A stretch of 64,000 bases of DNA. It comes from Caballeronia cordobensis (GTDB lineage: Bacteria > Pseudomonadota > Gammaproteobacteria > Burkholderiales > Burkholderiaceae). The stretch is from the NCBI RefSeq assembly GCF_001544575.2, contig NZ_FCNY02000016.1:1-64000 (forward strand), in the 5' to 3' direction. Made by a program: the position numbers and the translations under genes. The notes beneath the pieces are model-generated. The model worked only from the letters and a program-made list of their open reading frames with translations. It did not search any database and had not been told where the DNA came from. Positions 53,133 through 61,694 of this stretch are shown here, piece after piece (position 1 is the first letter of the stretch; each line of letters begins with the position of its first letter).

Positions 53133-53210
53133 ACGCGACGCGAGATGCTAGTGTGCTTGGCAAGGGACTTGCTTCCCAGTTCGCCGCCTCCGTTCGCTCA
53201 TGATCCTCTC

Positions 53211-54695
53211 ATGCCGAGACCGTCGTTTTCCACTCAGTTGCTCACGCTCTGGATGCTCATCGCCGTGCTTTGCGGCCTGCTGAGTGTCGCGGTATGGCTC
53301 ATGCTGTCGTCGGCGCTGAGCGAGCGCGTCGTTGCCGCCAGACAGCAGGCGGCAGCGGCCTGCACGGCGGTTGCCTCGCGCTATGACCTGTCGATGCAGC
53401 GCCCCGGCGAAACCAATGTCGACCTGATGCACGCGGTGCTCGACCTCGTACTGATCCAGACCGAAGGCATCGAAGGAGGCTTCTGGACCCGCGAGCCAGC
53501 GCCGAACGCGTCGAACGGCTTTATCGCGTATGCATTTCCTACCTATGGAGGCAGCGGGCTAAAGCGCGACATTCCCGAAGCCGAGACGCCGCTCATTCTG
53601 CGTGCGCTGAAAAGCGCATCGAGTGCCGGACAGTTGCAGACCGATATCGTGTCGAGCGGAACGGATGCCGTGCTCGCGGTGGCCTGTCCCGTGCCCCGTC
53701 GCGCGGACCTGCTCGCATGGACGCTCACGCGCGCGCGCCCGCCGCTCGGGCCTTACGGCGAGCGCGCCACGGCCATTCTCGCGAGCGTGCTCGCTTTCAT
53801 CGTCGTTCTCGCGTTGTTTCTGGCGCTGACGCTGAAGCGCTGGAGACGGAACCTGACGCTGCTGGAACATGCGCTCGCACCCGACGGTGAATTCGAGCGA
53901 GGCAAGCGGCTCGAACGCATCGGCGAACGCGATCTGGACCAGATCGTCGATGCGCTCAATCGCTATGGCGAGCGGGCCGAGCGGCTCGAGCGCGATGCCG
54001 GCGCGCTCACCCGGCAACTCGCACAGGCCGAGCGGTTCAGCACGCTGGGAAAGATGGCGGCGCAAATCGCGCATGAGATTCGTAATCCGGCGGGCGCGAT
54101 GCGTCTCAAGGCCGAAAATGCGCTGGCAGGCGACAGCGCGCGCCGCGAAGCTGCGTTGAGGACGATCATCGAGCAAGTGGGACGCATCGAATCGCAGGTG
54201 ACGAGCCTGCTGGCACTGACGCAATCGGTGACGGTCGACGCACGCGAGGTCGATCTGCGCGCGTGGCTCGACGATATCGTTCATACGCATGAATCGCGCG
54301 CCGAAACCCGGCATGTCACGCTGAGCGTGGAGGTCGCGCAGCGCCCGACGCGGCCTGTTTTCGATCCCGCTCAGCTCGCGCGCGCGCTCGACAATCTGCT
54401 CGTGAACGCGCTCAGGCACACGCCGTCAGGCGCAAACGTGACGGTTCGCGCGTACGGCGCGGTCACGGAAGAAGGCGAACGGCTCAGGCTCGAAGTCATC
54501 GATAATGGTCCCGGCGTGAGCCCGGCCGAGCGCGAGCGGATTTTCGAGCCGTTCGTGACGGGCCGCCCGGACGGCTCCGGCCTCGGCCTCGCCGTCGTGC
54601 GTGAAGTCGCGTCGGCGCATGGCGGCCGCGCTTACCTTGCGGAAGATTCGAACGTGACGCGCTTTGTGATCGACTTGCCATGGCGACCATCCTGA
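53211..54695 (+). CDS. membrane sensor histidine kinase
   Basis: 494 residues from the ATG at 53211. A first helix (about residues 10-35), periplasmic sensor of about 145 residues and a second helix (about 185-206) are followed by a HAMP-like linker, the H-box IAHEIRNPAGAMRL (His near residue 288), N-box DNLLVNALRHTP, G1 DNGPGVSPAERERIFEPF and G2 GSGLGLAVVREV. It is expected to phosphorylate the response regulator whose gene overlaps its end by 16 bases. The signal is unknown. The catalytic layout resembles the NtrB/AtoS group that pairs with sigma-54 activators. Confidence 0.88.
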   Translation: MPRPSFSTQLLTLWMLIAVLCGLLSVAVWLMLSSALSERVVAARQQAAAACTAVASRYDLSMQRPGETNVDLMHAVLDLVLIQTEGIEGGFWTREPAPNASNGFIAYAFPTYGGSGLKRDIPEAETPLILRALKSASSAGQLQTDIVSSGTDAVLAVACPVPRRADLLAWTLTRARPPLGPYGERATAILASVLAFIVVLALFLALTLKRWRRNLTLLEHALAPDGEFERGKRLERIGERDLDQIVDALNRYGERAERLERDAGALTRQLAQAERFSTLGKMAAQIAHEIRNPAGAMRLKAENALAGDSARREAALRTIIEQVGRIESQVTSLLALTQSVTVDAREVDLRAWLDDIVHTHESRAETRHVTLSVEVAQRPTRPVFDPAQLARALDNLLVNALRHTPSGANVTVRAYGAVTEEGERLRLEVIDNGPGVSPAERERIFEPFVTGRPDGSGLGLAVVREVASAHGGRAYLAEDSNVTRFVIDLPWRPS

Positions 54696-56059
54696 TCATC
54701 GACGACGACGACGCCTTTCGCGAAGGCCTCGCCGAAACCGTGCAAGACCTCGGGTACTCGCCGTCCGAAGCGCGCTCGGGCGAAGAAGCGTTCGAGCGGT
54801 TGCGCGGCCGTCCGGCGCCCGACTGTATCTTTCTCGACTTCCGTTTGCCCGGCGCGGATGGTCTCGCCGTGCTCGACACGCTGCGCAAGACGCCGGGGCT
54901 GCAGACCGTGCCCGTCGTGATGCTCACCGCGCACGCGACGAGCGACAACACCATCGGTGCGATGCGGCTCGGCGCCTTCGAGCACCTCACCAAGCCGGTT
55001 GGACGGGACGAGATCGCCGCGCTGCTCGAGCGCATTCTGTCGGCGCAGGTCGGCACGCCCGCCGCGCGCGTGTTCGCCGAGGAGGCCCGGTCCCATGAGC
55101 CGCAACTGCTCGGTGTGAGCGAAGCCATGCGGGAGGTGCAAAAGCGTATCGGCCGCGCGGCGGGCGCGAATTCGACGGTGCTCATCACGGGCGAAACGGG
55201 AACCGGCAAGGAAATCGCGGCGCGTGTGCTGCACCGTGCGTCGGCACGAGGAAGCGGCCCATTCATCGCGGTGAACTGCGCGGCCATCCCTGACGAACTG
55301 CTCGAAAGCGAGCTCTTCGGGCACGGCAAGGGCGCGTTCACCGGCGCGCAGGCCGAGCGGCGCGGGCGAGTGGAAGAGGCGCATGGCGGCACGCTCTTTC
55401 TCGATGAAGTCGGCGACATGCCGCTTCCCATGCAGGCCAAACTCCTGCGCGTGCTGCAGGAACGGCAGGTCACGCCCCTCGGGACGAACCGCATCGTGAC
55501 AGTCGATGTGCGCGTGGTTGCCGCCACGCATCGCCATCTCGCTTCGATGGTCGAGGCCGGCACGTTCCGGCAGGACCTGCTGTTTCGTCTCAACGTGATT
55601 CCGTTGCATCTGCCGCCGCTGCGCGAGCGCGTGGCCGACATCCTGCCGCTCGCCGAGCACTTTCTTGCGGGCGCGCCGTCCGCATCGCCGGATATCGCGC
55701 GCAAACATCTTTCGGCCGATGCGCAGCGCCTGCTTGCCACCTTCGCGTGGCCGGGCAACGTTCGCGAGCTTGCCAATGCGATCGAACGGGCGAGCGCGCT
55801 TGCGCCCGGACAGGTGCTGACGCGCGAAGACTTCGCGTTTCTGACGGCGACGAAAGACAGCGCGGATGACGCAATTCCCCTGGCCCTGCTCGAACTTCCC
55901 CTCCCGCAGGCGGTGGCGCAACTGGAGCGGGCGCTGATCGTTCATGCGCTTTCGGCATCGGGCGGCAATCGCGCCGAGGCCGCGCGCCGGCTCGGCATCA
56001 GCCGGCAGTCGCTCTACACGCGCATGGCGGCGCTCAGCATGTCCGAGGCTTCCGCGTGA
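54680..56059 (+). CDS. sigma-54-dependent response regulator (NtrC family)
   Basis: 459 residues. Receiver domain: acidic pocket IIDDDDAF, phospho-Asp in FLDFRLPG (about residue 54), TAH and TKPVG lysine. AAA+ domain: GETGTGKE, intact ELFGHGKGAFTGAQ and GGTLFLDEVGD. A Fis-type HTH closes the protein (GNRAEAARRLGISRQSLYTRM). When phosphorylated by the adjacent kinase it should drive sigma-54 promoters; the nearest one lies 100 bases after this gene. Confidence 0.92.
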   Translation: MATILIIDDDDAFREGLAETVQDLGYSPSEARSGEEAFERLRGRPAPDCIFLDFRLPGADGLAVLDTLRKTPGLQTVPVVMLTAHATSDNTIGAMRLGAFEHLTKPVGRDEIAALLERILSAQVGTPAARVFAEEARSHEPQLLGVSEAMREVQKRIGRAAGANSTVLITGETGTGKEIAARVLHRASARGSGPFIAVNCAAIPDELLESELFGHGKGAFTGAQAERRGRVEEAHGGTLFLDEVGDMPLPMQAKLLRVLQERQVTPLGTNRIVTVDVRVVAATHRHLASMVEAGTFRQDLLFRLNVIPLHLPPLRERVADILPLAEHFLAGAPSASPDIARKHLSADAQRLLATFAWPGNVRELANAIERASALAPGQVLTREDFAFLTATKDSADDAIPLALLELPLPQAVAQLERALIVHALSASGGNRAEAARRLGISRQSLYTRMAALSMSEASA

Positions 56060-56112
56060 GCCTGAAACCGTCAAGGAACCGGACATGCGCCGTCCGATTG
56101 CTTGACACCTCG

Positions 56113-56136
56113 ATGCGCCTTTCGCACGCGGCGCAT
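56113..56136. promoter_or_regulatory. candidate binding site of the response regulator
   Basis: ATGCGCC and GGCGCAT are perfect 7-bp arms separated by 10 bases, about 22 bp upstream of the -24/-12 promoter. The size suits a Fis-type dimer site, but it is closer to the promoter than usual for a sigma-54 enhancer. No other role (terminator T run) is seen. Confidence 0.45.
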
Positions 56137-56158
56137 TGATCCATCGGCGTTTCTCGAA

Positions 56159-56174
56159 TGGCATAGCCCTTGCA
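56159..56174 (+). promoter_or_regulatory. sigma-54 (-24/-12) promoter of the two-gene module and MFS operon
   Basis: TGGCATAGCCCTTGCA has exact GG-N10-GC spacing and differs from TGGCAC-N5-TTGCA by one base. Transcription should start near 56185, 22 bases before the first ATG, which has AAAGGAG ahead of it. Confidence 0.85.
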
Positions 56175-56206
56175 GAACACTCCTCGTCACGCGAAAGGAG
56201 TGAATC

Positions 56207-56947
56207 ATGCAATCGACTCGATACCCCGGCTTGCGAATCGCCGTGCTCACCGCCTTGCTCACGGCGGGCGCCGGCTGCGCGGCACAACCTCAACCTCAGG
56301 ACGCTGCACCGCCGCCACCGCCGCCCGTTGCGCCAGAGCCTCCGCCGCCTCCGGTCGCCGGGCCGGGCCCGCTTGCCGACGCGGCTTCGATCGCGACGAC
56401 GCAGGGCACCGTGGCGCGTTTCCTGACCAATCCCGATGGCGATGTCGATGGCTTCATGACCAGCGACGGCACCCTCGTGCGCTTTCCTCCGCATATGAGC
56501 ACGCAACTGACTTCGGCCGTTCGCCCCGGCGACGTCGTGCAAGTGAGCGGCCGGCGCGAGGAAGGGGGCAGCTTCGCCGCTCAACGCATCATCGACACAA
56601 CGAGTGGCCGGCAAGTGACCGACGAGCCACCGATGCGTGGCGCCGCGCCCTTGCCGCGCGCGGCGCGCGGAGAAGGTCTTTCGCGTCTGAGCGCGCAAGG
56701 GCGGGTGGCCCATGTCACAACCGCGCCTCGCGGCGAACCCGACGGCGTGATTCTCGCTGACGGCACGGTCATCAAACTCACGCCGCCCGTGGCGCAACAG
56801 TTCGCGGCGCTGGTACGCACGGGCGCGACGGTATCCGCGCAAGGCTATGGCACGCGCAATCAATATGGCACCGCGTTTCAGGCCACCGCATTCGGCTCGC
56901 CGGGCAACCTGACGCCGCTCTACGACCGCAACGCGCTCATGCCCTGA
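56207..56947 (+). CDS. exported proline-rich protein with two copies of an uncharacterised module
   Basis: 246 residues. The signal sequence MQSTRYPGLRIAVLTALLTAGAG precedes a cysteine, but the lipobox is not canonical, so lipidation is uncertain. Next is a Pro/Glu-rich stretch (residues about 32-52), then two copies of a ~70-residue module: GTVARFLTNPDGDVDGFMTSDGTLVRFPPH and GRVAHVTTAPRGEPDGVILADGTVIKLTPP, each followed by a hydrophobic helix, GDVVxVxG-type strand and a hinge. The pattern looks like an OB-like small barrel. Function is unknown. First gene of the sigma-54 operon. Confidence 0.75.
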   Translation: MQSTRYPGLRIAVLTALLTAGAGCAAQPQPQDAAPPPPPPVAPEPPPPPVAGPGPLADAASIATTQGTVARFLTNPDGDVDGFMTSDGTLVRFPPHMSTQLTSAVRPGDVVQVSGRREEGGSFAAQRIIDTTSGRQVTDEPPMRGAAPLPRAARGEGLSRLSAQGRVAHVTTAPRGEPDGVILADGTVIKLTPPVAQQFAALVRTGATVSAQGYGTRNQYGTAFQATAFGSPGNLTPLYDRNALMP

Positions 56948-56986
56948 ATCAACACCTTCAACTCACAATCATTAAGGATAACGAAC

Positions 56987-57538
56987 ATGCATTGGATCGA
57001 CCCCACAAGTCTTCCGGAGACGCGCGGCAAAGTCACGCGTTTCCTGTTGAATTCGCACGGTGAACTCGACGGTCTCGTCATCGGCTCGCGTCAGGTTCAC
57101 TTTCCTCCGCATCTGTCGAAGAAACTTGCGCGGCATGTCGCCCTCGGCGATGTCGTTCGCGTGCGCGGCGTCAAGCCTCGCACTGCGGACATGATCGCCG
57201 CTGTCTCCCTGACGACCCCGGGCGGCGTGCTGATTCTCGACGAAGGTCCGCATCCCAACGGCGAAAAGCATCACAAGCCGCACGTCGAACGCAAGGCGAT
57301 GGAAGCGTGCGGCGAAGTGGTGCTTTCGCTCTTCGGTCCGAAAGGTGAATTGCGCGGGGCGCTGCTCGACGATGGCACGTCGTTGCGCATGCCGCCTCAC
57401 GCTGCTGCGGAGCTGGCCGCTTATCTGACTCCGGGGGCGCACGTTCATGCCTGGGGAGAGGGCGTGAAGAACAGGCACGGACGCACGATCGAGGTCGCTG
57501 AAATAGCGGAATCCGTCGATGCGCCGCAGGCGGCCTGA
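56987..57538 (+). CDS. cytoplasmic protein with two copies of the same module
   Basis: 183 residues, no signal peptide, AAGGA before the ATG. It repeats the module of the preceding gene: GKVTRFLLNSHGELDGLVIGSRQVHFPPHLSKKLA and GEVVLSLFGPKGELRGALLDDGTSLRMPPHAAAELA, joined by a His/Lys-rich linker (NGEKHHKPHVERK). Shared core: G-x-V-x-x-F...G-E-x-D-G...G-T-x-V-x-F-P-P-H. The His-rich PPH sites could bind metal or nucleic acid, but nothing proves it. Not recognised as a named family. Confidence 0.75.
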   Translation: MHWIDPTSLPETRGKVTRFLLNSHGELDGLVIGSRQVHFPPHLSKKLARHVALGDVVRVRGVKPRTADMIAAVSLTTPGGVLILDEGPHPNGEKHHKPHVERKAMEACGEVVLSLFGPKGELRGALLDDGTSLRMPPHAAAELAAYLTPGAHVHAWGEGVKNRHGRTIEVAEIAESVDAPQAA

Positions 57539-57576
57539 CGCGATTGCATCCCAGGAACGGACGCCATGGGTGAGCC

Positions 57577-58794
57577 ATGAATCCTCGATACGCGCTCGAA
57601 GGACTGAATTTCTTCATGGCCGATGTGCAGGCGGGCATCGGGCCGTTCCTTGGCGTCTTTCTTCAGGCGCATGGCTGGCTTCCCGAGGCGATCGGCACCG
57701 TCATGACGCTGGGCGGCATCGCGGGCATGCTCGCGACCTCTCCGGCGGGCGCGCTGGTCGATGCCACGCATCACAAGCGCGGCGTCATCGTCATCGCGGG
57801 GGTGATGACGACACTCGCGTCGCTCGCGCTCTGGGTGTCGCACAGTTTCCCGATGGTGGCCGCGTCGCAGATCTTCACTGCCGTGACCGGGGCCGCGCTG
57901 GGTCCGGCCGTGGCCGGTGTGACGCTCGGTATCGTGCGCGAAAAGGGCTTCGACCGGCAGTTCGGCCGTAATCAGGTCGCCAATCACGCGGGCAACGTGG
58001 TCGGTGCCGCGCTTTCGGGCTGGCTCGGATGGCGCTACGGATTCGGCGCGGTGTTCGTGCTCGCCGGCGTGTTCGGCCTCTTGACGGTCATCTCGACGCT
58101 CTTGATCCGGCGCGACGCGATCGATCACGACAGCGCGCGCGGTCTCGGAGCATCGAAGTCGAGCGAGCATGAGCATGCGAGCGGGTTTCGCGTCTTGCTG
58201 ACCTGCCGGCCCTTGCTGCTTCTCGCCGCATCGCTCGCGATGTTTCACCTGGGCAATGCGGCGATGCTGCCGCTGTATGGCCTCGCGGTCGTCGCGGCGC
58301 GTCAGGGCGATCCGAGCGCCTTTACCGCTCAGACCATCGTGGTCGCGCAACTCGTGATGGTCGTCGCGGCATGTTTTGCAAACCGCCTGATTCAGCGCAT
58401 CGGCTACTGGGGCGTGATCCTGATCACGTTCCTCGCACTGCCGCTGCGCGGCATGGTCGCCGCCATGTTCATCAGCGCGTGGGGCGTATGGCCGGTTCAG
58501 GCGCTCGACGGCATCGGCGCGGGGTTGCAGAGCGTCGCGGTGCCCGCGCTGGTGGTAAGGCTGCTGCAGGGCACGGGACGGGTGAATGTCGGGCAGGGCG
58601 TCGTCATGACGGTGCAAGGCATCGGGGCTGCGTTGAGTCCTGCGCTGGGCGGTGTGCTCGCTCAACGTTTCGGATACGCGAGCGCCTTTCTCGTGCTGGG
58701 CGCGGTGTCGACGGGTTCGCTTGCGCTCTGGCTGTTTTTCGGCACTGCGCTAAAAAAAGCGTGCAGACTTCACCGTGATCCAACCACTTGCTAG
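57577..58794 (+). CDS. MFS transporter, third gene of the sigma-54 operon
   Basis: 405 residues, about 12 helices. ALEGLNFFMADVQAGIGPFLGVFLQAHGWLPEAIGTVMTLGGIAGMLATSPAGALVDATHHKR contains the first MFS repeat. The type is drug- or metabolite-exporter-like, with no specific substrate motif. It begins 38 bases after the second module gene, so it should share the sigma-54 promoter. The stop codon TAG lies within a 12-bp palindrome. Confidence 0.83.
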   Translation: MNPRYALEGLNFFMADVQAGIGPFLGVFLQAHGWLPEAIGTVMTLGGIAGMLATSPAGALVDATHHKRGVIVIAGVMTTLASLALWVSHSFPMVAASQIFTAVTGAALGPAVAGVTLGIVREKGFDRQFGRNQVANHAGNVVGAALSGWLGWRYGFGAVFVLAGVFGLLTVISTLLIRRDAIDHDSARGLGASKSSEHEHASGFRVLLTCRPLLLLAASLAMFHLGNAAMLPLYGLAVVAARQGDPSAFTAQTIVVAQLVMVVAACFANRLIQRIGYWGVILITFLALPLRGMVAAMFISAWGVWPVQALDGIGAGLQSVAVPALVVRLLQGTGRVNVGQGVVMTVQGIGAALSPALGGVLAQRFGYASAFLVLGAVSTGSLALWLFFGTALKKACRLHRDPTTC

Positions 58795-58803
58795 ATCGAT
58801 CTA
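58792..58803. promoter_or_regulatory. 12-bp perfect palindrome TAGATCGATCTA
   Basis: A perfect palindrome at the end of the MFS gene and 108 bp before the acyl-CoA dehydrogenase gene. It may be an operator of the acyl-CoA gene cluster. No regulator gene for that cluster is in the window. Confidence 0.35.
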
Positions 58804-58910
58804 CTTGGCTTAAAGTTTCGTCACCGGATCGGCGATCCATCGAGACTGATGCGCCGGCGCCGCCATTCAACGTGTTGCGGCCCGAAACGCCGCGCAATGG
58901 AGGAGACGAG

Positions 58911-60044
58911 GTGATTCTGTCCACCGAGCACCAGCAAGTGGCCGATATGGCTCGCCGTTTTTCCAACGAGGTCATCCGGCCTCAGGCCGAAGCGCTCGAC
59001 CGCGACGAGCGCTTTCCGGCCGACATCTACCGGCAGATGGGCGAGACCGGACTATTCGGCATCACGGTGCCGGAATCCATGGGCGGCGCGGGGCTGGACT
59101 GCCTCGCTTATTCGATCGTGATGGAAGAGATCAGCCGCGGCTATGCCTCCGTCGCGGATCAGTGCGGTCTGGTCGAGCTGCTCGGCACCTTGCTGAGCCG
59201 GCACGGCACGCCGGCGCAGATCGACCGCTGGATCGGCCCGCTCGTGCGCGCCGAACTGAAGGGCGCGTATTGCATCACCGAGGCGGGCGCGGGAAGCGAC
59301 GTCTCCGGCGTGAAAACCACCGCCGTGCGCGAGGGCGACGGCTGGTCGCTCAACGGCTCGAAGCTGTGGATACACAACGCGCCGGTCGCCGACGTCGCGC
59401 TCGTGCTGGCGCGCACCGATGCGGCGGCGGGCAAGCGCGGCATGAGCATTTTCATCGTCGATTGCGCGTCGCGGGGCGTGTCGCGCGGGCCCAAGGAACA
59501 CAAGCTGGGCCAGCGCGCATCGCAGGTCGGCGAACTGCATTTCGACGACGTGAAGCTGCCGGCGGACGCGCTGCTCGGCACAGAAGGCCGCGGCTTTCAC
59601 ATGATGATGAGCGTGCTGGAGAAGGGGCGCGTCGGTATCGGCGCGCTCGCCGTGGGCATCGTGCAGGCCGCGCTGGAAGCGAGCATCGAACAGGCGCGGA
59701 TGCGCAAGCAGTTCGGTCAGGCCATCGCCGAGTTTCAGGCGATCCAGTTCATGCTCGCCGACATGGCCAAGGATGCGGAGGCGGCCCGCCTGCTCGTGCG
59801 CTCCGCCGCGGCGAAGATCGATGCGGGCGTCGAGGCGACCGCCGTGGCGTCGATGGCCAAGTGTTTCGCCGGCGATGCGGCCGTCCAGCACACGAGCAAC
59901 GCGATCCAGATCTTCGGCGGCAGCGGCTATATCCGCGGCTATGAAGTCGAACGCCTGTACCGCGACGCGAAAATCACGCAGATCTACGAAGGCACGAACC
60001 AGATCCAGCGGGTCATCATCGCGCGTCAACTGCTGAAGGCATGA
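58911..60044 (+). CDS. acyl-CoA dehydrogenase
   Basis: 377 residues from a GTG at 58911 preceded by GGAGGAG at good spacing, the usual length of short/medium-chain enzymes; longer upstream reading is rejected. ITVPESMGGAGLDCLAYSIVMEEISRG, YCITEAGAGSDVSGVKTTA, QIFGGSGYIRGYEVERLYRDAKITQIYEGTNQIQRVIIARQLL carry the FAD-binding and catalytic-Glu (YEGT) motifs. It introduces the alpha,beta double bond into an acyl-CoA. It overlaps the next gene by 4 bases. The specificity cannot be set. Confidence 0.9.
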   Translation: MILSTEHQQVADMARRFSNEVIRPQAEALDRDERFPADIYRQMGETGLFGITVPESMGGAGLDCLAYSIVMEEISRGYASVADQCGLVELLGTLLSRHGTPAQIDRWIGPLVRAELKGAYCITEAGAGSDVSGVKTTAVREGDGWSLNGSKLWIHNAPVADVALVLARTDAAAGKRGMSIFIVDCASRGVSRGPKEHKLGQRASQVGELHFDDVKLPADALLGTEGRGFHMMMSVLEKGRVGIGALAVGIVQAALEASIEQARMRKQFGQAIAEFQAIQFMLADMAKDAEAARLLVRSAAAKIDAGVEATAVASMAKCFAGDAAVQHTSNAIQIFGGSGYIRGYEVERLYRDAKITQIYEGTNQIQRVIIARQLLKA

Positions 60045-60814
60045 ACATGACAAGGACTGCTGTCGTAACCGGCGCTTCGCGCGGAATCGGGCGAGCCGCT
60101 GCGTTCGCGCTCGCCGCCGAGGGCTTCGATATCGCCGCCATCGCCCTCGACGATCAGGCGCGGCTTCATACGCTCGTCGCCGAGGTCGAGGCGCTCGGCC
60201 GCGTGTGCGTGCCTTTCGATCTCGACATCGGCGATATCGATAAACACGCGAACGTGCTCGACGCGATCATCGAGCGTTTCGGCGCCATCGACTGTCTGGT
60301 CAACAACGCCGGCGTCTCGGTGCTCAGTCGCGGCGACCTGCTCGACGTGAGCGCGCAAAGCTACGACCGCTGCCTCGACATCAACACGCGCGGCACCTTC
60401 TTTCTGACGCAGGCCGTGGCCCGGCACATGACGGCGCAGGCGCCGGCGGGCGAGGGCGCGCGCAGCATCGTGTTCGTGACGTCGTCGAACGCGGTGGTCG
60501 CGACGATCGAGCGCGGCGAATACTGCATGTCGAAAAGCGCGCTGTCGATGGCGGCGCGCCTCTTCGCGCTGCGCCTCGCGCCTCACGGCATCGGCGTGTT
60601 CGAGGTACAGCCGGGCCTCATCCTGACCGAGATGACGGCGCCCTCCAAGGCCAGGTACGACACGCTGATCGCCGAGGGCATGACCGCGACGCCGCGCTGG
60701 GGGCAGCCGGAAGACGTGGCGCGCGTGATCCGCACGATGGCGGCCGGCCTTTTGCCCTATACCGTCGCGCAGGAAGTGCGCGTCGACGGCGGCCTGATGA
60801 TTCAACGTTTCTGA
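60041..60814 (+). CDS. short-chain dehydrogenase/reductase
   Basis: 257 residues, classical SDR. NAD(P)-binding TGASRGIGRAAA, structural NNAGV, Ser in VTSSNAV and catalytic EYCMSKSAL (Tyr-x-x-x-Lys). The C-terminus EVRVDGGLMIQRF is typical of 3-oxoacyl-ACP reductase-like enzymes. The start overlaps the acyl-CoA dehydrogenase stop by 4 bases. Probably oxidises a hydroxyacyl- or ring-hydroxyl intermediate. Confidence 0.88.
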   Translation: MNMTRTAVVTGASRGIGRAAAFALAAEGFDIAAIALDDQARLHTLVAEVEALGRVCVPFDLDIGDIDKHANVLDAIIERFGAIDCLVNNAGVSVLSRGDLLDVSAQSYDRCLDINTRGTFFLTQAVARHMTAQAPAGEGARSIVFVTSSNAVVATIERGEYCMSKSALSMAARLFALRLAPHGIGVFEVQPGLILTEMTAPSKARYDTLIAEGMTATPRWGQPEDVARVIRTMAAGLLPYTVAQEVRVDGGLMIQRF

Positions 60815-60817
60815 GGC

Positions 60818-61669
60818 ATGGACATGCGTGAGCTGAACGGACGCGGCGATCTCTGCTGCATCAACACGGGCACGCTCGGCTATCGCGAGCCGATCGAGGT
60901 GACGGCCGCGCGCATCGCCGAGCAGGGTTTCGGCTGGATCTCGCCGTGGCGGCAGGAGATCGACGAGAACCGGCCGCAGGCCGCCGCCCATGCGATCCGC
61001 GCGGCCGGACTGAAGGTCAATGCGTATTGCCGCACGGCGTATTTCGCGGCCAGCGACGCCGCCGGCCGCCGCGCCGCGATCGATTCCAACCGCCGCGCGC
61101 TGGAGACCGCGGCCGTGCTGGGTGCGCCGGTGCTGGTCGCGGTCGTCGGCGGATTGCCGCCCGGTTCGCGCGATATCGACGACGCGCGCGCGCAGATTCT
61201 CGATGGCCTCGCCGCCTTGCAGCCGACGATGAAAGAGACCGGCGTGCGTATCGCGCTCGAACCCTTGCATCCGTTGTATGCGGCCGATCGCAGCCTGCTC
61301 AACACGCTCGATCAGGCGCTGGACTGGTGCGACCGGCTCGATCCGTCGCGCGAGGGCGGCTTCGGCGTGGCCATTGATGCTTACCACGTCTGGTGGGACC
61401 CGGCGCTGATGCCTGCCATTGCGCGCGCGGCCGGACGCATCCTCGGTCTGCACGTGTGCGACTGGCTCGTCGAGACCCGCGATCCGTTGCAGGATCGCGG
61501 CATGATGGGCGATGGCGTCATCGATCTCAAGCGGCTGCGCGCGGCGGTGGAAGCCGCCGGTTACGACGGCCCCGTCGAAGTGGAGATTTTCTCGAAGCTC
61601 GACTGGTGGGCGCGCCCTGCCGACGAGACGCTGCGGATTTGCCGCGAGCGTCTGTTCGAGTGCTGCTGA
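60818..61669 (+). CDS. sugar phosphate isomerase/epimerase-family TIM-barrel protein
   Basis: 283 residues, AP endonuclease 2-like TIM barrel (xylose isomerase-type): LCCINTGTLGYREPIEVTAARIAEQGFGWISPW, ALEPLHPLYAADRSLLNTLDQALDW with a metal-ligand Glu, VAIDAYHVWWDP with Asp and His, LGLHVCDW and PVEVEIFS with further ligands. Members include IolE, IolI and dehydroshikimate dehydratases. It suggests a polyhydroxy or cyclic substrate for the cluster. Starts 3 bases after the SDR stop. Confidence 0.83.
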   Translation: MDMRELNGRGDLCCINTGTLGYREPIEVTAARIAEQGFGWISPWRQEIDENRPQAAAHAIRAAGLKVNAYCRTAYFAASDAAGRRAAIDSNRRALETAAVLGAPVLVAVVGGLPPGSRDIDDARAQILDGLAALQPTMKETGVRIALEPLHPLYAADRSLLNTLDQALDWCDRLDPSREGGFGVAIDAYHVWWDPALMPAIARAAGRILGLHVCDWLVETRDPLQDRGMMGDGVIDLKRLRAAVEAAGYDGPVEVEIFSKLDWWARPADETLRICRERLFECC

Positions 61670-61694
61670 GGTTCGGTTGAGTTTAGGCTGAGTC

